Assembly: GCA_021604525.1 (NCBI GenBank)
Contig: BQJD01000007.1
Coordinates: 73,950-137,949 of the forward strand
DNA: 64,000 nucleotides
Direction of reading: 5' to 3'
DNA from: a marine bacterium B5-7
GTDB lineage: Bacteria; Pseudomonadota; Gammaproteobacteria; Arenicellales; CAJQKF01
The translations under genes and the position numbers were made by a program. How positions within the stretch are numbered: the first letter of the stretch is position 1; the number at the start of each line of letters is the position of its first letter. Shown here piece after piece: positions 43,823 through 54,442 of this stretch. Below the pieces are notes generated by a model. It ran no database searches, was not told the origin of the DNA, and saw only the letters and a list, made by a program, of their open reading frames with translations.

Positions 43823-46800
43823 ATGACTAACGAGCAGAAAATCACCGTCGTTAAGTCCACCGCAAGAACGGTGAGCGACCTATCGGGGAATTATCCTTTG
43901 TCGTATTCCCAGCAGTCCATGCTGGCGGCAACGCAACTGCACGACAACAGTCAGGCATACAACATCCACCGACTGTTGCGCGTGTCCGGATCATTTAGCC
44001 TTAAACGACTGCGTGTGGCTATAGAGCAGTTAACGGCGCGACATGAGAGTCTGCGTACTGGATTTAACTGGGTAGGCGAGGAAGCATGCCAGACGGTATT
44101 GGAGGCCGTCGACATTCAATTTGGGATTTACGATGTGACCCACCTCAAGGACTCAAAAGGCGTGGCGGTGAAGCAGGCAGAAAATCTGGCAAAAAATAAG
44201 TTCGATATCAGTCAGGCACCACTACACCGATGTCACGCATGGCATGTCGCGGATCGCGAATATGTGTTGTTGTTTGTGTGGCATCACCTGATTTTTGACA
44301 ATCTCTCGGTTGGATTTTTTCTCGAGTCACTGTTTTTGCTCTACCACGAGCTACCGGATGCCAACATCAATGTATCACCTATTCAGTATCGTGATTTCGT
44401 GGCATGGCAGACGCGCGAAATAGAAGAGGAGCATCTTGCAGCGCAGTATGCATTCTGGGAAAACTATCTGACGGGTGTTTCGGATTCGCCCGCACTGCCA
44501 TTTGATTTTCAACCCTCAACTACGCTTGGGCAATCTGGAGGTGTTGAACGCTTTTCCCTGAGCAGTGAACAGTGGCGTAATTTATGTAAGCACACAGAAC
44601 AATTGAATTGTTCGCCGTTCGATTTTCTGAGCGCGGTATTGAGCGTATTGATTTACCGCTATTCAGGTCAGGGGGATTTCTGTCTTGGCAGCATGAGTCC
44701 AGGTCGTGGAGCGCCTGAGTACGCACGGGAGATTGGATTATTCTCCAACAATGTCGTGTTACGACAGTCGATTGATGGCAAGGCACCATTTTCCGAGGTG
44801 CTTGTCAAAACCCAAGGATCCAACAGGCAGGCATTTGAACATCAGGACTATCCCTATGACCTGTTGATCAGGCAATTGTATCGACGTCAACGTGGTAATG
44901 AAAATCCATGGTTCGATGTTTTAATCGACTTGCACGAAGGAGAGTTTGGCCCCGACGATGTGGATCGATTGGGAGGTCAGGATTATCAGGTAGAGATGCT
45001 CGATCTTCCCGTTCGGGCAACGAAATACCTGCTGACATTCGATTTCCAGACCCACAACACAGCACTGGAAATGAGTATCGAGTACAACAGCGAGGTATTT
45101 CTGGCAAAGACAATCCACTGGATGGGCACGCACCTGTTGGCTCTGCTTGAACATCTGCTCGATACCGACAACGACTCGATGAATACATCGGTCGATGCTT
45201 TACCGCTTTACAGAGAAGCGGAACGACTAACCGTGATGCACGACTGGAACGATACGGACGTTGCGCATCCGGTGATGCCGCTTCATATAGCCTTTGAGCA
45301 GGCCGCAGACCAGCTTCCGACAAATATCGCCGTCAAACTGGATGACGACAAAATCTCCTACAGCGAACTTGATGCCCGCGCCAACCAGCTTGCACGTGCC
45401 CTACAGCTACACGGTATCGGTCGTAATAAATTAGTCGGCGTTTGTGCCCACCGTTCTTTGCAGCGGATGATTGCCCTGCTTGGAATACTGAAGGCAGGCG
45501 GCGCATTCCTACCCCTCGATCCAGACGATCCGGAGCAGCGGCTGGAAGCATTGATCGAGGATGCCGAACCTCATCTGATCCTCGCCGAAGGGCAGTATCT
45601 GGTCAACACCGATGTATTGCGTCTGAGCCTGGATAGCGTGCATCTGTACAGCAGCGAATCAAGCGAGCGCCTGGATGTTTCCATACACTCAGGAGATTTG
45701 GCGTACCTGATCTATACCTCAGGATCAACCGGAAGACCAAAAGGCGTGGTGGTGTCTCATCAGGCGATCAATAACTAGATTGCCTGGATGAGCCGGCAAC
45801 ACCCCTTAACAAAGCACGACCGGGTATTACAGAAAACGCCCTACGGTTTCGATGTATCGATCTGGGAGATGTTCTGGCCATTGGCAGATGGCGCTACTTT
45901 AGTGATGGCCCGGCCAGACGGACATCGCGATCCGGAGTATCTGCTGAATCTTATCGAGCAGGAGCAGATCAGTGTCATACACTTCGTGCCTTCGATGCTG
46001 CGCGAGTTTCTCGGTGCCAACAATGTGTCGCGTCGATGTCGCAGCTTACGTGCAATTTTTTGCTCTGGGGAAGCCCTCTACAAAGAACTGGCCGAACAGT
46101 GTCACCAGGTTATCTCAGTACCTCTTTACAATCTGTATGGACCAACCGAAGCGGCAGTTCATGCGACGTCGTGGCGCTTTGAACCTGAGAACAAGTTATC
46201 TGGCAGCGTGCCTATCGGCACGCCGGTGGATAACACCCAGGCGTATATTCTGAACACCAATATGCAGTTGACGCCCGTGGGCGAATTGTGGCTCGGTGGC
46301 ATCGGACTCGCGGATGGTTATTGGCAGCGTCGCGGACTGACGGCCGCAAGCTTCAGGCCGGATACTGTATCAGACCACACGGGAGAGCGGCTCTATAAGA
46401 CAGGCGACCTGGTGCGCTATCGTCCGGACGGTATCATCGAATACGTCGGCCGTGTGGACAGCCAGGTCAAGCTTCGAGGACAACGAATCGAGCCTGGGGA
46501 AATCGAGGCCTGTCTGGCTCTGCACCCTGAGGTTGACGGTGCAGCGTGTGCGGTTGTCGAACCAGTCAGCCATGATCAACGACTGGTCGCCTGGTATAGC
46601 GGCCCGAAAGCGCTTGAACAGCGAATGCTGGGTAACTGGTTCCGACAACAAATGCCGGCATCTTGGACACCTAATCTGTTTGTTCACGTCGACCACCTGC
46701 CAGTTACTGAAAACGGCAAGCTGGACCGCGCTGCACTACCGACTCCGGACTTCACCCAGGAGAACAAGTCGAATGACTTCGTGGCGCCCACAACAGATAC

Positions 46801-47677
46801 TGAGTTACTGCTGTCGACAATCTGGTCAAACATACTGGGCGTCGAACGGATCGGTGTTCACGACAATTTTTTCGACATGGGCGGTCACTCCTTGCTCGGT
46901 GTACGATTGATCCACAAGGTTGAGGAAGCGCTCGGTGAGGAATTGCCGGTGACTGCCCTGCATTCCATCTCTACTGTGGCCAATATGGCGCAATTGATCG
47001 AACAACAGTGTGACGAGGATACTGCAGATGTCGCTAGTGAGCGGCTAAGCCACTCAAAGGAATACCGCCTCATGCTGGCTGCCGCATCGAGCAGCACGCT
47101 GCCGGTCACCGGGCCCGGATCCCTTTTATTAAAACTCCATGACAACGGCAGCCGGGCACCACTGTTCTGGTGCTTCAACTCACCGCGGCGGGAAATGCCG
47201 AAACTGGCCAGGCTACTTGGATCTGACCAGCCCATTTACGGCATGTTCAGCGGCGGCAGAATTCTTGAGCCACAGACCGAGGCGAACACCCGCTGGGTTA
47301 TCGACAGATATGTTGATGAACTGCTGCAACTCGATATTGACCAACCCATTATCATCGACGGTAACTGCCGCGGCGCGTCCATTGCCTGTGGCATCGCATT
47401 GACGCTGGTCGATCTGGGGCATCCTGTCGACAAACTGTGTTTGCTCGAACACTTTGATCCCCGTCTGTTCGACTATGCCGGGAAGCTCATGCTACTGTTC
47501 GGTCGCGAAAGTCACTTGCAAGCGCACAAGAAGTTTAACTGGGGCTCCATAGGCTGGCGGGAGCGTTTCAGGGGAGTACCCGACGTTGCCATGATTCCCG
47601 GACGCCACGGATTTTTCTTCACCGACGCCAACGTGCACGCTCTCGCCGAAAAAATCTGCAGTTTCCTTGATAGCTAA
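43823..47677 (+). pseudogene. Second single-module NRPS (C-A-T-TE) split by an amber stop
   Basis: Two frames, 43823-45778 and 45788-47677, are one gene in the same reading frame. They are separated only by TAG at 45776-45778, where the paralogue has CAG (Gln, in SHQAIDNQIAW). The domain order matches the first NRPS: C domain with HHLIFDN; A domain with pocket D-V-W-H-F-S-L-V-H-K; T domain with FFDMGGHSLLG; TE-like domain with DGNCRGAS (Cys codon 47366-47368) and IPGRHGFFF. The stop cuts the A domain just after YTSGSTGRPKG. The rest shows no other damage, so the loss is recent, or the codon is read through, or it is a sequencing error. Confidence 0.85.
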
Positions 47678-47760
47678 GTCAACATAGCTTTCATGAATAA
47701 CACTGGCATACGAACATATTATCTTAAGTACCCAATAACCATGACAGATAATCCGGCAAT

Positions 47761-48939
47761 ATGAAGGGCTCACCCAATCCCCTGATTAATACGTTAGTAC
47801 ACGATATATTGCTATCGGAATCAACGGTTCACACACCTGTAAATCAGGAATTGTTAACCGGCAAGGTCGCTCATATTCAGAATTTTCTTGAACAAGATTC
47901 TGCCGATCACTCACACGATATCATCGTGCGTCTGATCGCTCAGGCGCTATCCCGGACATCCAACTCTGAAGGCCACGAGGAGCTGCTTGATTTTATTCAG
48001 TCGTTACTTCCGATATTACCTGTTGACTCGAACGCAACGCAGGAAAAAATCCGGGCATTGATCGATATCTATCGGGATCGTCACGGCTGGGATCAGGTTG
48101 TCATCCATCTGAGACAGCTAACCTTACTGCCCATTGATATCGCGGTTGAGGCGGTGTGCGGTTTGCGTAGAAACAAGCTTGTCTGTCCCGATGACTTAAC
48201 AATCGTTCTTATCCATAACTACGATCAGGAATCGTTAATGGAGGCGAGTTTAAAGTACACCGGAATTGAAAATTTCGTTGTACTTCATGCACCGTTGGAC
48301 GCTGATAAGTGGCGCAATTCAATTAAGTTGTCTTTACTCCACGATGCCATTGCTGATGGGCGGATTACCACCCAATACCTTTTATATGTGGATAGCTGCG
48401 ATGCAGTCATTCGTAATGATCCTCAGATGGCGATCGATATGCTGAATTCCCAAAAATGCGAATTATTGATGTCTGTCGCTAACAATCGAATGGCGTATTC
48501 GTTCATGCCTTTACAGGAGATAAAGACAGACAGATTACATCAGCAAGAAGGTATCAAAAACCGGTGTCCAAATTCCGGTACATATATCGCAAAAACCGAC
48601 TATATGCTGGAATTACTAGCAGCAGCGATTCAATTTACCGACGATAACGACCTCACTCTTCGTGAGTACCGATGGTTGTGTAATCACTATAAAAAGATCA
48701 TGCAGTTATCCGACACGAATAACTCATTAAATATTCCGGGTTGGTATAGGCAGGAGAATCCGAAATCCTTTATATCGGGGTTTCCGAATCACATCGGTTG
48801 TGATCAAGCTATTTTTCGTTATTTGTATCCTGATCAGTATCCGACATTCAAGCTGGATTTTTCCGAGAAACTTGCTTTAAGGTTCTGGAAAACCCGAAAG
48901 GACCGCATCAGGGCCATGCGAGAAGAACAGATTGATTGA
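47761..48939 (+). CDS. PLOD-like glycosyltransferase
   Basis: This 392-residue protein has a 150-residue helical N-terminal region. A C-terminal part then resembles the glycosyltransferase domain of procollagen lysyl hydroxylases: LLYVDSCDAVI (metal-binding acidic cluster), PNSGTYIAKTDYM and GCDQAIFRYLYPDQYP. It would transfer a hexose to a hydroxylated acceptor. It follows the second NRPS by 83 bases and closes the plus-strand run. The match is from remembered pattern and the donor is unknown. Confidence 0.65.
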   Translation: MKGSPNPLINTLVHDILLSESTVHTPVNQELLTGKVAHIQNFLEQDSADHSHDIIVRLIAQALSRTSNSEGHEELLDFIQSLLPILPVDSNATQEKIRALIDIYRDRHGWDQVVIHLRQLTLLPIDIAVEAVCGLRRNKLVCPDDLTIVLIHNYDQESLMEASLKYTGIENFVVLHAPLDADKWRNSIKLSLLHDAIADGRITTQYLLYVDSCDAVIRNDPQMAIDMLNSQKCELLMSVANNRMAYSFMPLQEIKTDRLHQQEGIKNRCPNSGTYIAKTDYMLELLAAAIQFTDDNDLTLREYRWLCNHYKKIMQLSDTNNSLNIPGWYRQENPKSFISGFPNHIGCDQAIFRYLYPDQYPTFKLDFSEKLALRFWKTRKDRIRAMREEQID

Positions 48940-48996
48940 AACCTTGAGTAGCCTCGGAACTTTGGCCACACATAGATCTGTCTTCATATTCACTGA

Positions 48997-49896
48997 CTAG
49001 TATCCGAATCTGGCCAAGGTCGAATCGTATAATTCAGATACATGATTCCTGTCGATATGGTTTACCCAGTCGCCGACCACTCCTTTTCTAAGCTTGTTTC
49101 CCGTGAAATCCTCTTCACCCCGCTTTCTTCCCGAGACTGTTTCAAACGATGCATCGACAAGGCACCGTTCAACGATATCGACATCAGCATCAACACCCAG
49201 AAATTCCAGCAGGGTCGTCAATGTAGAATTCGGTTCTGCAATCAGGTCTTCATACCTGCATTCAATATAACGTCCTTCAAACTCGAGACTCAACTGTCGT
49301 GCTTTTTCGATCTGTTGAATCCATTGGGATATGTAGTAACGAAAAAAATCTTCAATATTATTGAATCTGGAAGCTGCAACCTTTTTTTTCCGCCTTGACC
49401 AGAATAGCCAACCTGAAACCGCAGCATCACGGGGATCCCGAATAATATGCACAAACTTGCATTCGGGAAAATATTTGTTCCAGGTGTCCATTCGGTCAGA
49501 CATGAAATTTGGCGTTCTTTCACCTATAAGCCGTATCGGATCCTGACTGCGGTTGTGAAGCCATTCCTGCATCATCAGCAACACGCCTGACAGAAACAGG
49601 TAATCGAGATGCTTCTCGTTGAAATACACTTTATCAAACCCGCTTGCGGCAACCATGTTATTGTAAGTTTCCACACAGTTCTCAAGTGGTAACTGCCACC
49701 GTTTTTTGATGTTTGTTTCACCTCGACAAATTACTTCACGGTGTTTGTCGAGTATGTTTTGAAGCCAGGTCGTACCGCTTTTGGGCATACCCACCACGAA
49801 AAAGAACTGCATCGCGGACAGCGTTGCCAGTTGCTCGGACATCGTCCGAAATCCGTTGACATCAATTTTATCTTTTCCGGTATCGGTGATCTTCAT
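48997..49896 (-). CDS. Sulfotransferase family protein (sulfotransferase_1 type)
   Basis: From the ATG at 49896 (AAGG ribosome site just upstream) this is 299 residues. The 5' PAPS loop is FFVVGMPKSGTTWLQNIL, the 3' motif VHIIRDPRDAAVSGWLF, and the RKGVVGDW loop lies near the C-terminus. It is a close relative of the protein at 62578-63489, with the same KSGTTWL, IIRD and FRKG/GDW arrangement. It is convergent with the PLOD-like gene. Likely acceptors are hydroxyls of the island's glycan or peptide product. Confidence 0.87.
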   Translation of the reverse strand: MKITDTGKDKIDVNGFRTMSEQLATLSAMQFFFVVGMPKSGTTWLQNILDKHREVICRGETNIKKRWQLPLENCVETYNNMVAASGFDKVYFNEKHLDYLFLSGVLLMMQEWLHNRSQDPIRLIGERTPNFMSDRMDTWNKYFPECKFVHIIRDPRDAAVSGWLFWSRRKKKVAASRFNNIEDFFRYYISQWIQQIEKARQLSLEFEGRYIECRYEDLIAEPNSTLTTLLEFLGVDADVDIVERCLVDASFETVSGRKRGEEDFTGNKLRKGVVGDWVNHIDRNHVSELYDSTLARFGY

Positions 49897-50025
49897 GGGT
49901 TGCCTTAACAAATATCTATTGTCTATGTATTCATATGGTTTGGATCAAATATCCAAAAACGCCGGATTACGCGTACAAAGCTCGCCCAGAAAAATACGTG
50001 AGTTCGATCGGTTTAACGGATTTGT

Positions 50026-50805
50026 TTATGACTCTTCAAGATACTGCTTCTTGTAGCGACCGATCCATTCACGATTGACCGCATTCGATTGTTTTTTGAT
50101 CGTTAGCTGACTAAGGTCAACAGAAATATCATGGTTGGATATATCCAGGAACTCAACTAGATCTTGAAAAACCGACTCCGTTGATGATATTAGGTTTTCA
50201 AAAGTAATCTTGAATGGTTGAATATCCCGAGATTCAAAAACCTGCTTCCATTTTCTGTTGCTCTTGCGGATAGTCTTCAAACAAAACTTGATATGCTCCT
50301 CGTTGTACTCAAAAAGACCATTCTTTTTCTGTTCGCTGTTCCACTGACGCGACTGGGCTGCCTTGCTTGCCGACACGGCTTGTGTCAATTCGTCTTCACG
50401 GGAGATAAAGACATATTTCATTCTGGGGAATAATTTATCAATGTCACACTGATTATTCAGCCAATTAAACTGGCCCCAATGCGTTTTAATACCAAAATAC
50501 CCATTGACAGAGGTTCGATTAGCTCGAAGCGCTTCAATATACTTCTCGATGTTGACCGTGTCGTTGGAATGAGCGGGTACAGTTAAACCATACCGCCTTA
50601 ACAGCAGCGGCATATGCATCGTTCTGTGAAAATATTCCATGGGAACACCAGCCCCGTTCACACGCAGGAGTTCGCAAAGCAGATTGCTACCCGTTCTGGG
50701 AGTTGAGCATATCAAGTACTCGTAGCGAGGGCCTTCGTAGGGGGGTTGGTCGAGGCGATCTGCAGCGAATAACGGATCTTCTGCACGGGGAATTTTCTTT
50801 ATCAC
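50026..50805 (-). CDS. Stf0-type sulfotransferase
   Basis: This 259-residue protein starts at GTG 50805. It has the Stf0 signature YLICSTPRTGSNLLCELLR, PMEYFH and YFGIKTHWGQF, and a 3' motif VFISREDELTQAVSASKA. Stf0 enzymes sulfate trehalose or other small sugars and amino sugars using PAPS. It is the second of a block of sulfotransferases, divergent from the one at 51118. Confidence 0.85.
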   Translation of the reverse strand: MIKKIPRAEDPLFAADRLDQPPYEGPRYEYLICSTPRTGSNLLCELLRVNGAGVPMEYFHRTMHMPLLLRRYGLTVPAHSNDTVNIEKYIEALRANRTSVNGYFGIKTHWGQFNWLNNQCDIDKLFPRMKYVFISREDELTQAVSASKAAQSRQWNSEQKKNGLFEYNEEHIKFCLKTIRKSNRKWKQVFESRDIQPFKITFENLISSTESVFQDLVEFLDISNHDISVDLSQLTIKKQSNAVNREWIGRYKKQYLEES

Positions 50806-51117
50806 GACTCTCTTTCTACATCTGCGACTGTCGACTTGAATTGCAACCTCGGACTGGTTGTTGCTTATTGTCCCTGGAACATGATCGGCAACAAATGATG
50901 CGAATCATCAAATTATACATTTCATAGTACCATTACGCTTTTAGCTCGTACCTGATAATGACTCCATGGCCGGAAACAATATATCGTCAAGCACGCGCTA
51001 TCAAATATTGTTGAGATCGATGATCAACCGAATACACCATGACATCAGCCGACGAGTTAAATTGTCACTGTTAATGACACATTCGTCATTTGATTCCACC
51101 AGACAACAATATTCAGT
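50806..51117. other. Divergent intergenic region between two sulfotransferase genes
   Basis: This 312-base AT-rich gap separates divergent genes and should hold both promoters. An imperfect palindrome, GTTGA...TCAAC centred on ATCGAT near 51009-51027, could be an operator, but the ends are only 5 bp. No gene or strong promoter was identified. Confidence 0.3.
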
Positions 51118-51984
51118 ATGATTATTACTGATAAATTTGTCTTTGTGCACGTGCCTAAGACTGCTGGTACATTCGTAAGGAATGCAATTACCCGGTTGTA
51201 CGACGGTCACGTCATTCGGGGTCGTTTATCTGAAGCTGAGCAACTGGCGCCTTCAACGGGCGGAAAATTTTGTTTCGAAAGTCAGGTCAAGCATATTTCT
51301 CGCCGAAGAATTCCCGAGTTCTTTAATCATTTACCCATTGTGGGCAGTTTCCGAAATCCTTTTGAGCGCTATGTCTCCCAGTTTCTATTCGGCACTTGGC
51401 AGGCCTTGCCGGAACAATTTCCAGGGTTAGAAAACTGCTCTGGATACCCGAACGTAACTTTTTCAGACTATGTTCTGACCGCTAATGAGAAGCACTGGCA
51501 TATATCAAAAGATCTAATCCCACTCGGCAAAAAACTGGGTTGGCAGACCCTCGGTTTTTTACAGGCATTCGGACGCCATGAAAGCCTCATTGATCTTCTG
51601 GATTTTGATTTCATTACTGTCGATAAATTGAACGAATGCATTTCGCCGATAACAATTCTGCAAACCAACTCCATTAATCAGGACTTGTTTGACGCACTAA
51701 TTAAAGTCGGTTACCCGGCCGATGAAGTACGGTTTATCCTGGATTTGTCAAGAGTGGTTCCTGACAAATTAGACACCGTAACCACAAACACCCATGATCA
51801 TTTCAGGACAACCCGGAGTAATAATATGCGCAGTCCCGAGGTGGCAAACAAAAAAAACGGTTTGTCCAGAATTACTCCCACCGCTCTCATCGACTGGCGT
51901 ACGTTTTACGATGAAAATCTAAGAGACTACGTTATTCGACGAGAACGACTTCTCGTCGACCTCTATCCGAAGATGAAATTTTAG
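51118..51984 (+). CDS. Sulfotransferase family protein (HPKTAG type)
   Basis: This 288-residue protein starts with the 5' PAPS loop FVFVHVPKTAGTFVRNAI and has the 3' motif IVGSFRNPFERYVSQFLF near residue 80. This group includes carbohydrate sulfotransferases related to heparan sulfate 2-O enzymes. No clear ribosome site precedes the ATG. It is the only plus-strand gene among the minus-strand sulfotransferase/glycosyltransferase block, so it may be separately regulated. Confidence 0.82.
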   Translation: MIITDKFVFVHVPKTAGTFVRNAITRLYDGHVIRGRLSEAEQLAPSTGGKFCFESQVKHISRRRIPEFFNHLPIVGSFRNPFERYVSQFLFGTWQALPEQFPGLENCSGYPNVTFSDYVLTANEKHWHISKDLIPLGKKLGWQTLGFLQAFGRHESLIDLLDFDFITVDKLNECISPITILQTNSINQDLFDALIKVGYPADEVRFILDLSRVVPDKLDTVTTNTHDHFRTTRSNNMRSPEVANKKNGLSRITPTALIDWRTFYDENLRDYVIRRERLLVDLYPKMKF

Positions 51985-52066
51985 CTATATATTCTGACAG
52001 TCAGGAAAATCCAACTGAATACAGCCACCAGAATCCAAGTTGTCTAAAGTGGCATCGTTCGGCATA

Positions 52067-52540
52067 TCAATTCCTGCGGAAGATCAGCACTGGCATTTCA
52101 TTAAGTCCCGCGATCAGAAACGATATCATTCGACGCGACCCGTCTATCACCATTAATCCATCCAGACCCGTAACGGAGGGATGAAGATATACATGGGCGA
52201 ATGGTGGGCGGATACCTGATCGAAGTTTTTCCACGTAACGTTCAACATCCCTAAACCGCTTTCTCCTTCGCTCGCTGCCGTTGACATGAGTTGCTCGCCA
52301 TGCTGCCTGCGAGTCATCATCCTTCCAGGCAATTTTTGCAATTCCCAGAACGGGAATAAGCGGTTTATCGTCCTGATAGGTCGCCAAATCGCTAAGAGCC
52401 CGCTTGTCCAGGAAGGGATTGTAGTCAAATTGTGCGATCTCTCCGGTTAGACGCACATCGATATCGACAAATTGTTCCGTAAATCCCGTGGAGAATCTGC
52501 GATTGAAAATCCTGCTATAAACTTCCGGCATCTTCTCCAA
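52067..52540 (-). CDS. ParB/sulfiredoxin-like domain protein
   Basis: This 157-residue protein ends with a segment resembling ParB/Srx-fold proteins: GLMVIDGSRRMISFLIAGLNEMPVLI, where the G-S-R-R loop is the typical phosphate-binding GxxR region. The N-terminal half has FDYNPF and LIPVLGIAKIAWKDDD. ParB-like folds include kinases and nucleotide-dependent enzymes in natural-product clusters as well as DNA partition proteins. Its role here is unknown. Confidence 0.55.
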   Translation of the reverse strand: MEKMPEVYSRIFNRRFSTGFTEQFVDIDVRLTGEIAQFDYNPFLDKRALSDLATYQDDKPLIPVLGIAKIAWKDDDSQAAWRATHVNGSERRRKRFRDVERYVEKLRSGIRPPFAHVYLHPSVTGLDGLMVIDGSRRMISFLIAGLNEMPVLIFRRN

Positions 52541-52630
52541 CTTCCTTCATATGCTTCAAGCCGGAGATGAGTCCTTCAGCGCTCTTCGGGCGAGTCAATT
52601 CCCCGAAATTATCCATGTAATCCAACCAAC

Positions 52631-53377
52631 TCAATATACACTCCAGAAATCGACCAGCCGGCGCGCATCTTCATGAGTGGTATAAGCCGGCTCGTCAAAC
52701 CCGCCGTATAAAAATGTTCCCAGCCATTCCCGCCATGGAGGCGGCTTGACTGCCATTTGCATGACAAATTTTTCCGGGGATCTCTTGTTGACCGTGCTCA
52801 ACAGATCATTCAGATAGTCAGTGCGTGCAATATGATTGGTTGCCGACCAACCGTTTGTCTTTATATAGGCATTATTTTCCGTCCTGAATTCTTCCCAAAT
52901 ACAGTTGGGGCCGCGTTTATCAAATCCTTTAAAAAAATTTGGCCGCCGATTGAATCTGACATGTTTCATCTGCGGATGATTGAGCATATCGGTGAGTACC
53001 GTCGACACATTTACAGCTCGGATGAACGGCGTATCGTGCTGGATATTGAATACGAATGGCGTTGTTACATAACGCATTGCATTTTTCAGATTGCCGGTAA
53101 GATATTCCCTGTGCTGTAGGCTCACAATCTTGAAATCTCGCGGCGCCTCGGCTATATATCTTTCGAGATTATCCATGTACTGAGCATAGATCTCATCTGA
53201 TATCAGGTTACCCTCGTTTCCATCATGGGCCAGCAATATCGTGGCCCCCTCTATCCCTTGAATATGATCCAGGCTCTCGATTGTCTGCTTGATGTAAGTG
53301 ATATTCGGATGGTCAACTACGGGATTGGCTGTAATGCATATTGTGCAAAGTTCCTTGACGCTCTTCGATGAAATCAT
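52631..53377 (-). CDS. Glycosyltransferase-like protein (GT-A type)
   Basis: This 248-residue protein opens like a GT-A family: CTICITANPV, ILLAHDGNEGN and an acidic FVFNIQHDTPF strand in place of a DxD. A C-terminal GGFDEPAYTTHEDARR segment follows. It probably transfers a sugar or is a GT2 relative; donor and acceptor are unknown. It lies 90 bases after the ParB-like gene's start, same strand. Confidence 0.6.
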   Translation of the reverse strand: MISSKSVKELCTICITANPVVDHPNITYIKQTIESLDHIQGIEGATILLAHDGNEGNLISDEIYAQYMDNLERYIAEAPRDFKIVSLQHREYLTGNLKNAMRYVTTPFVFNIQHDTPFIRAVNVSTVLTDMLNHPQMKHVRFNRRPNFFKGFDKRGPNCIWEEFRTENNAYIKTNGWSATNHIARTDYLNDLLSTVNKRSPEKFVMQMAVKPPPWREWLGTFLYGGFDEPAYTTHEDARRLVDFWSVY

Positions 53378-53456
53378 TTTATGTTTTATTGATAATAAAT
53401 GCAGGATCGATCTTGCAAACGACTATTATGTCTTATGCATCTGGTGACCAGTCAAT

Positions 53457-54302
53457 TTAGTCGCATCGATTACCGGTTATTAATCGATTTTGATTGAACG
53501 AATCAGTACCGGATACCAATAGACAGGGCGGTGAAAAATTCTCAGGCGTCTGCAATTCCTGACCGCTCGCTCCTTCATCATCACCGGTTAGTGGAATTCG
53601 TATCGCATAATCGGGACTGGTGTATTGCAGCAGTAATGCGAATCGCGTGTTGTTGCTGACATTATTTGAGCCGTGCCACATTGGGCCATCGAATATAAAG
53701 AACTCGCCTTCATTCAAGCCAATGGTTTCAACCGTCGGATCGACCGAGTACAGCTTTGCACGTTCCAGCACCTCTGCGTCCTGATCTATTCTTTCTCCTT
53801 TTGTGGGTGAACGCATATATCGGTGCGATCCTGGAACGACTTTAAGGCTCGACTCGGGTGTCGTGCCGACAAGGCCAACGAAAACAGTTACCCCGGTCCA
53901 CCAGAAGTGCTCGCGGTCGGTATGCCACTTATGGATACGCCCGGGTCGTCTGACAATAACGGAAGAGCCCCACAGCAATACATCTTCCCCGAGAATACTT
54001 TTTACCTTCTCAACGATTACCGGATGACGAGCGACCTGTTCCACCCTTTGCAAAGCGGCGTGCGCACTCTTCTTCCAATATTTTCTTTGTGAATTAACTG
54101 CACTGGCCGCTTTCGATGTTTTAACCTTAATGAAGACGTTCTTTTGAGACGTATACTCGGTAACGATCTTCAGACAATCGTCAGAATCCAGCAAGGAATA
54201 GGCTCCCGTGCAGCCGCGCAAACGGAATTTAGACAGTTCCTCAGCGCTCAAACGGAGTGTCTTCTGCGGTCTTTCTTCATGTCCTGAGTTCATGGATTCC
54301 AT
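53457..54302 (-). CDS. Phytanoyl-CoA dioxygenase (PhyH)-family oxygenase
   Basis: This 281-residue protein has the PhyH Fe(II)/2-oxoglutarate facial triad: KWHTDREHFW (His, Asp) and GPMWHGSNNVSNNTRFALL, which supplies the distal His and the 2-oxoglutarate-binding Arg. VVPGSHRYM is also typical. It should hydroxylate a C-H bond of a small molecule or sugar-linked product. It lies within the glycosyltransferase/sulfotransferase block, so it is probably a tailoring step. Confidence 0.85.
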   Translation of the reverse strand: MESMNSGHEERPQKTLRLSAEELSKFRLRGCTGAYSLLDSDDCLKIVTEYTSQKNVFIKVKTSKAASAVNSQRKYWKKSAHAALQRVEQVARHPVIVEKVKSILGEDVLLWGSSVIVRRPGRIHKWHTDREHFWWTGVTVFVGLVGTTPESSLKVVPGSHRYMRSPTKGERIDQDAEVLERAKLYSVDPTVETIGLNEGEFFIFDGPMWHGSNNVSNNTRFALLLQYTSPDYAIRIPLTGDDEGASGQELQTPENFSPPCLLVSGTDSFNQNRLITGNRCD

Positions 54303-54442
54303 TGTTGTTACTCAACTGTAAAAACCTCAATCAAGACAGTCCAGGACAGGCATGTGAAAAAACTGCTCACTCATTACCTCACCTGTTTTCGAACCGATCT
54401 CGAAACTTGAGATGATGCTTTTTATGGCAGATGACAGATGAA

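Noticed and set aside
45788-47677. A separate NRPS gene beginning at the ATG at 45788
   Set aside because: It starts in the middle of an A domain, has no ribosome site and continues the frame of 43823-45778 exactly.
34384-47677. A beta-lactam (monobactam or cephamycin-like) cluster
   Set aside because: CmcJ-like protein, cysteine thioesterase and sulfotransferases are suggestive, but no ACV synthetase, IPNS or other beta-lactam core gene is seen. The idea is kept only as a possibility.
49042-49398. Plus-strand frames opposite the sulfotransferase genes
   Set aside because: They are shadows of genes with clear PAPS motifs on the other strand.
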